From: Allobosea sp035944375
GTDB lineage: Bacteria > Pseudomonadota > Alphaproteobacteria > Rhizobiales > Beijerinckiaceae
Direction: 5' to 3' (one strand)
DNA: 64,000 nt
NCBI RefSeq assembly: GCF_035944375.1
Contig: NZ_DASZBE010000013.1
Below, piece after piece: positions 61,163-64,000 of the stretch. A program made the position numbers and the translations under genes. Within the stretch, counting starts at the first letter, position 1. Each line of letters begins with the position of its first letter. Under the pieces are notes generated by a model. The model was given only the letters and a program-made list of their open reading frames with translations, did no database searches and had not been told where the DNA came from.

Positions 61163-61998
61163 GCGGTCACCAGCGGCGTATCGCGGGCGAGAATCACAGG
61201 CGCGCCAGCAGCGGCGGCCTGCTCGTCCTCCTCCTCCGCCTTGCGGATCGTCGCGGTCCAGTCCTCGGCGCCGTAGATTTCGGTCAGGACCTCGGGTGTC
61301 AGCCCGTCGGGAGGCCCGTCGAAGACGACCTTGCCCTTGCGCAGGCCGACGATGCGCTGGACGAACATCTGCGCCAGGGCGACGTCGTGAATGTTGACGA
61401 TCGCCGCGAGATTGCGCTCGGCGCAGAGTTCGACGATCAGCCGCATGATCTGGCGCGAGGTCTTGGGATCGAGACTCGCGGTCGGCTCGTCGACCAGCAG
61501 CAGATCGGGCTCCTGCACCAGCGCGCGTGCGATGCCGACGCGCTGGCGCTGGCCGCCCGAGAGCGCATCGGCGCGCTTGTCGACATGATCGGTCAGGCCG
61601 ACGCGATCCAGCACGGCGAAGGCGCGGTCGATGTCGGCCTGCGGGAAGCGCCGGAAGAAAGAGCGCCAGAAGCCGACATAGCCGAGCCGGCCCGACAGCA
61701 CGTTCTCCATCACCGAGAGCCGGTCGACCAGCGCGTATTCCTGGAAGATCATGCCCATGCGGCGGCGCGCCTGGCCGAGAGCCCCGCGCGAGAGCCGAGA
61801 CAGATCGAGATCGCCGAGCCTGATCGTGCCTTCGCTCGGCTCGACCAGCCGGTTGACGCAGCGGATCAGCGAGGATTTTCCCGCGCCCGAGGGCCCGATC
61901 AGGCCGACGACCTGCCCGGCGGGGACCGACAGGGTGACCATCTCCAGCGCGAGGTCGCCGGTGGCGTAGCGCTTGGTGAGGTTCTCAATGACGAGCAT
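61159..61998 (-). CDS. phnC: phosphonate-type ABC transporter ATP-binding protein
   Basis: 279 residues. Walker A GPSGAGKSSLIRCVN, Q-loop FQEYALVDRLSV, signature LSGGQRQRVGIARAL, Walker B LLLVDEPTASLDPKTSRQ and switch His in VNIHDVALA, all in PhnC form (the VNRLVEPSEGTI and LDRVGLTDHVDKRA segments are specific). It serves the phnE permeases and phnD. Confidence 0.94.
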   Translation of the reverse strand: MLVIENLTKRYATGDLALEMVTLSVPAGQVVGLIGPSGAGKSSLIRCVNRLVEPSEGTIRLGDLDLSRLSRGALGQARRRMGMIFQEYALVDRLSVMENVLSGRLGYVGFWRSFFRRFPQADIDRAFAVLDRVGLTDHVDKRADALSGGQRQRVGIARALVQEPDLLLVDEPTASLDPKTSRQIMRLIVELCAERNLAAIVNIHDVALAQMFVQRIVGLRKGKVVFDGPPDGLTPEVLTEIYGAEDWTATIRKAEEEDEQAAAAGAPVILARDTPLVTA

Positions 61999-62017
61999 GC
62001 CGGCCTCCGAAACGGGG

Positions 62018-62041
62018 CCGGCCGCGCACGGGCGCGGCCGG
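62018..62041 (-). promoter_or_regulatory. intercistronic stem-loop between phnD and phnC
   Basis: CCGGCCGCGC (62018-62027) pairs perfectly with GCGCGGCCGG (62032-62041) around ACGG, without a T-run. It sits in the 64 bases between phnD and phnC. Such GC-rich hairpins after a binding-protein gene usually stabilise the upstream message, giving more receptor than membrane subunits. Confidence 0.75.
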
Positions 62042-62062
62042 TGATCAGTCGAATGTGAAGGC

Positions 62063-63028
62063 TTACTTGCAGGCGTAGCTGACGTTCAGCGCCTTATCGA
62101 TCTGCCGCACGACCTCCCAATGGGTCTTGAAGGTGATCGGCATGAACTTCTCCTGCGGGGGCTCCGACTTCTCGAACTCCTTGAGCAGATCGCTGCCTTC
62201 CCAGTTGAAGGTGAAGAAGGCTTCCTTGACCTTGGCGGCGAGCTCGGGCTTCAGGTTGTAGACATAGCCATAGCCCGTGGTCGGGAAGGTCTGCGACTTG
62301 TAGATGACCTTGGTCGCGTCGGGCTTGATGACGTTACGCGCGATCATGCGGGCCTTGACCGAATTGGCGATGGCGGCGGCCGGATAGTCCTTGTTGGCGA
62401 CGCCGATGATCGAATTGTCGTGTTTGCCGGAGAAGACGGGCTCGTAATCCTTCTTGGCTTCCATCTTGAACTCCTGCGCGAGCAGGGCCGAGGGGGCCTT
62501 GAAGCCGGAGTTCGAGGTCTCCGAGGTGAAGGCGAGCTTCTTGCCCTTGATGTCCTCGATCTTTTCGACGCCGGAGCCCGGATAGGTGATGATCTCCATC
62601 TCGTAGCCGAACTCGTCCTTCTTCGAGGCCATCATGGTGAAGGGCACGAAGCCGGCGCAGGCGACGGCGATCGGGTTCGAGCCGGTGTTGAAGCCCGCGA
62701 CATGCAGACGGCCGGCGCGCATCGCCTCGATCTGCGCGGCGTTGCTCTGCACCGGGAAGAACTGGACCTTCTTGCCGGTCACCTTTTCCATGTGCTTGAG
62801 AAAACCGTCCCAGACCTTGGCGTAGACGGCCGGGTCCTCGACCGGGGTGTAGGCGAAGATCAGCGTCGGCGGGTCGATCAACTCGGCCGGGTTCGTCGGC
62901 GCATCGGCGACCATGTCGCCATCGGCATCCTTGAAGCGCGGGTCCAGCGCGGCAGCGCCGCCGACGGACAGCACGAGGGACAGTGCGGTGGCGCTGGCGA
63001 GGGTGGCCAGTGTCTTCAAGAGGCTCAT
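62063..63028 (-). CDS. phnD: phosphonate/phosphite-type ABC transporter binding protein
   Basis: 321 residues. The start is ATG 63028: AGGAG lies six bases upstream, while the ATG at 63034 abuts it. Signal peptide MSLLKTLATLASATALSLVL with cleavage after AAA. IFAYTPVEDPAVYAKVWDGF, QSNAAQIEAMRAGRLHVAGFN and the ligand loop SETSNSGFKAPSALL match PhnD/PtxB proteins. No phn C-P lyase genes are in the window, so the substrate may be a phosphonate, phosphite or another small anion that the neighbouring amidase pathway uses. Confidence 0.93.
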   Translation of the reverse strand: MSLLKTLATLASATALSLVLSVGGAAALDPRFKDADGDMVADAPTNPAELIDPPTLIFAYTPVEDPAVYAKVWDGFLKHMEKVTGKKVQFFPVQSNAAQIEAMRAGRLHVAGFNTGSNPIAVACAGFVPFTMMASKKDEFGYEMEIITYPGSGVEKIEDIKGKKLAFTSETSNSGFKAPSALLAQEFKMEAKKDYEPVFSGKHDNSIIGVANKDYPAAAIANSVKARMIARNVIKPDATKVIYKSQTFPTTGYGYVYNLKPELAAKVKEAFFTFNWEGSDLLKEFEKSEPPQEKFMPITFKTHWEVVRQIDKALNVSYACK

Positions 63029-63117
63029 GGTCATCTCCTGATCAATGAATGTCAGGCGTTGGTGTCGGCTTCAGATGACAGTTGAATGACGAGACGCCGA
63101 AAAGCCCCCGGATAGCG

Positions 63118-63486
63118 TCACCTGCGACGGATCGGCTCGCGCGACAGACCCTGGGCCTCGAGCGCGTCGAGATAGGCCTGGAACTTCGCCTCGCCCGTCT
63201 CGCCGAGCTCGCGCAGATAGTCCCAGCCGAAGATTCCGGTGTCGTGCATGTCGTCGAAGGTCAGCTTCACGGCATAGTGACCGACCGGCTCCACCTTGAG
63301 GATCTCGACCTCGCGCTTGCCGGGGATGGTCTTCTTCTGCGTCGGGCCGTGGCCCTGGACCTCGGCTGAAGGGCTCTCGACCCGCAACAGTTCCGCGGAG
63401 AGCGCGTGGCTCGCCCCGTCGTCGAATGAGACATGCAGGGTGCGGCGGTCCTTCGAGAGACGGATCTCGGTCGGCCAGGACGACAT
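63118..63486 (-). CDS. DUF971 family protein
   Basis: 122 residues. The domain (IRLSKDRRTLHVSFDDGAS, LSAELLRVESPSAEVQGHG, VEPVGHYAVKLTFDDMHDTGIFGWDYL) is the gamma-butyrobetaine-hydroxylase-like N-terminal fold, which in longer proteins is joined to dioxygenase or Mrp/ApbC domains. On its own its function is unknown. It is divergent from moaA. Confidence 0.92.
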   Translation of the reverse strand: MSSWPTEIRLSKDRRTLHVSFDDGASHALSAELLRVESPSAEVQGHGPTQKKTIPGKREVEILKVEPVGHYAVKLTFDDMHDTGIFGWDYLRELGETGEAKFQAYLDALEAQGLSREPIRRR

Positions 63487-63628
63487 GATGGGGCTCTCCG
63501 CCGACGGTCCGCGACGATCGCTGCGCTTGACCTCGGCCGCTGCAATGCCAATGTCTGCGGCTCAACGCAATGCCGGATGGGCGTCAGGCTCCGCGAACAC
63601 CCGGCAACCGAGTGGACAGACAGCGATC

Positions 63629-64000
63629 GTGCTCCTCGACAGCCCCCTGCCCGTTTCCGCGCTCCGGCCCACCGCCGCCCCCCTGGCGCGGCCCGTGCTG
63701 ACCGATCCGTTCGGCCGCGACATCTCCTATGTGCGGATCTCGGTGACGGATCGCTGCGATTTTCGCTGCGTCTATTGCATGTCAGAAGACATGACCTTCC
63801 TGCCCAAGCGCGACCTGCTGACGCTGGAGGAGATCGACCGCCTCGCCACCGCCTTCATCGCGCGCGGCACGCGCAAGCTGCGCCTGACCGGCGGCGAGCC
63901 GCTGGTGCGCCGCGACGTGATGAGCCTGTTCCGCTCGCTCTCGCGCCACCTCACCTCCGGTGCGCTGGAGGAGCTGACCCTGACCACGAACGGCTCGCTG
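63629..64000 (+). CDS. moaA: GTP 3',8-cyclase (N-terminal part)
   Basis: The first 124 residues lie in the window. MoaA is a radical-SAM enzyme that starts molybdenum cofactor synthesis. The SAM cluster motif CxxxCxxC is C43, C47 and C50 in TDRCDFRCVYCMSEDM, and LRLTGGEPLVRRD follows. The likely start is GTG 63629. The N-terminal 25 residues (SALRPTAAPLARPVLTDPFG) are a little longer than in E. coli MoaA. A weak stem TGCCGG/CCGGCA (63571-63576 with 63601-63606) lies upstream. Confidence 0.93.
   Translation, partial: MLLDSPLPVSALRPTAAPLARPVLTDPFGRDISYVRISVTDRCDFRCVYCMSEDMTFLPKRDLLTLEEIDRLATAFIARGTRKLRLTGGEPLVRRDVMSLFRSLSRHLTSGALEELTLTTNGSL

Noticed and set aside
63571..63606. Moco RNA before moaA
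   Set aside because: Only one 6-base stem is visible and no other feature of the Moco motif; chance pairing is likely at this GC content.

Overview
The window is a GC-rich (roughly two-thirds G+C by eye) chromosomal segment of an alphaproteobacterium, most probably a member of the Hyphomicrobiales close to Bosea. The basis is the mix of family types (two-component ActSR/RegBA type, short PSD-A phosphatidylserine decarboxylase, class II DAHP synthase, Atm1-type exporter, GluRS paralogue, TctABC, CreA, DUF1684, DUF2865, DUF2059) and palindromic 'CGTCATTGCGAG'/'GTCATTCCGG' intergenic repeats. The genus is an inference. Nearly all the sequence is coding. No rRNA, CRISPR array, insertion sequence or complete prophage is visible.

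Left part (1-13 kb): start of a Maf nucleotide pyrophosphatase, a small phasin-like protein, the phosphatidylethanolamine pair psd-pssA, a cytochrome P450, an Atm1-type ABC exporter, and a cysS - 36-codon ORF - cimA operon. A BrnT/BrnA toxin-antitoxin pair and creA follow. 13-24 kb: a degenerate fumarylacetoacetase-family protein divergent from an orphan TRAP binding protein with a MarR regulator, then purC, a DUF2865 protein, a glutamyl-tRNA synthetase paralogue, a SulP transporter with a structured leader, a NadE paralogue that has lost its active-site residues, and an outer-membrane beta-barrel protein. 24-38 kb: class II DAHP synthase, VapBC with a double operator, glutathione reductase, an O-antigen-ligase-type protein, tctCBA, an epimerase, rpiA, gabD, gph and tRNA-Val(CAC). 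38.2-39.6 kb is a short accessory patch of small unknown genes.

41-48 kb is a respiratory locus: cyoABCD (quinol oxidase), SURF1 and an overlapping RegB/RegA-type redox two-component system, so a redox sensor appears to be co-transcribed with a likely target. The sensor gene seems to begin at a rare ATT codon.

50-63 kb is an uptake and catabolism region. A quaternary-amine ABC transporter (binding protein, two permeases, ATPase) is interleaved with an aromatic amino acid lyase homologue that lacks the Ala-Ser-Gly needed to form the MIO cofactor. This resembles what is known of ergothionase and suggests uptake and trimethylamine elimination of ergothioneine or a related aromatic betaine; it is the most interesting candidate system here. 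Next to it are an ornithine-cyclodeaminase-family gene coupled to a signal-peptide-less PhnD-like protein, an amidase coupled to an AtzH-like protein, and a convergent phosphonate-type ABC transporter (phnD, phnC, two phnE) without C-P lyase genes. The window ends with a DUF971 protein and the start of moaA.
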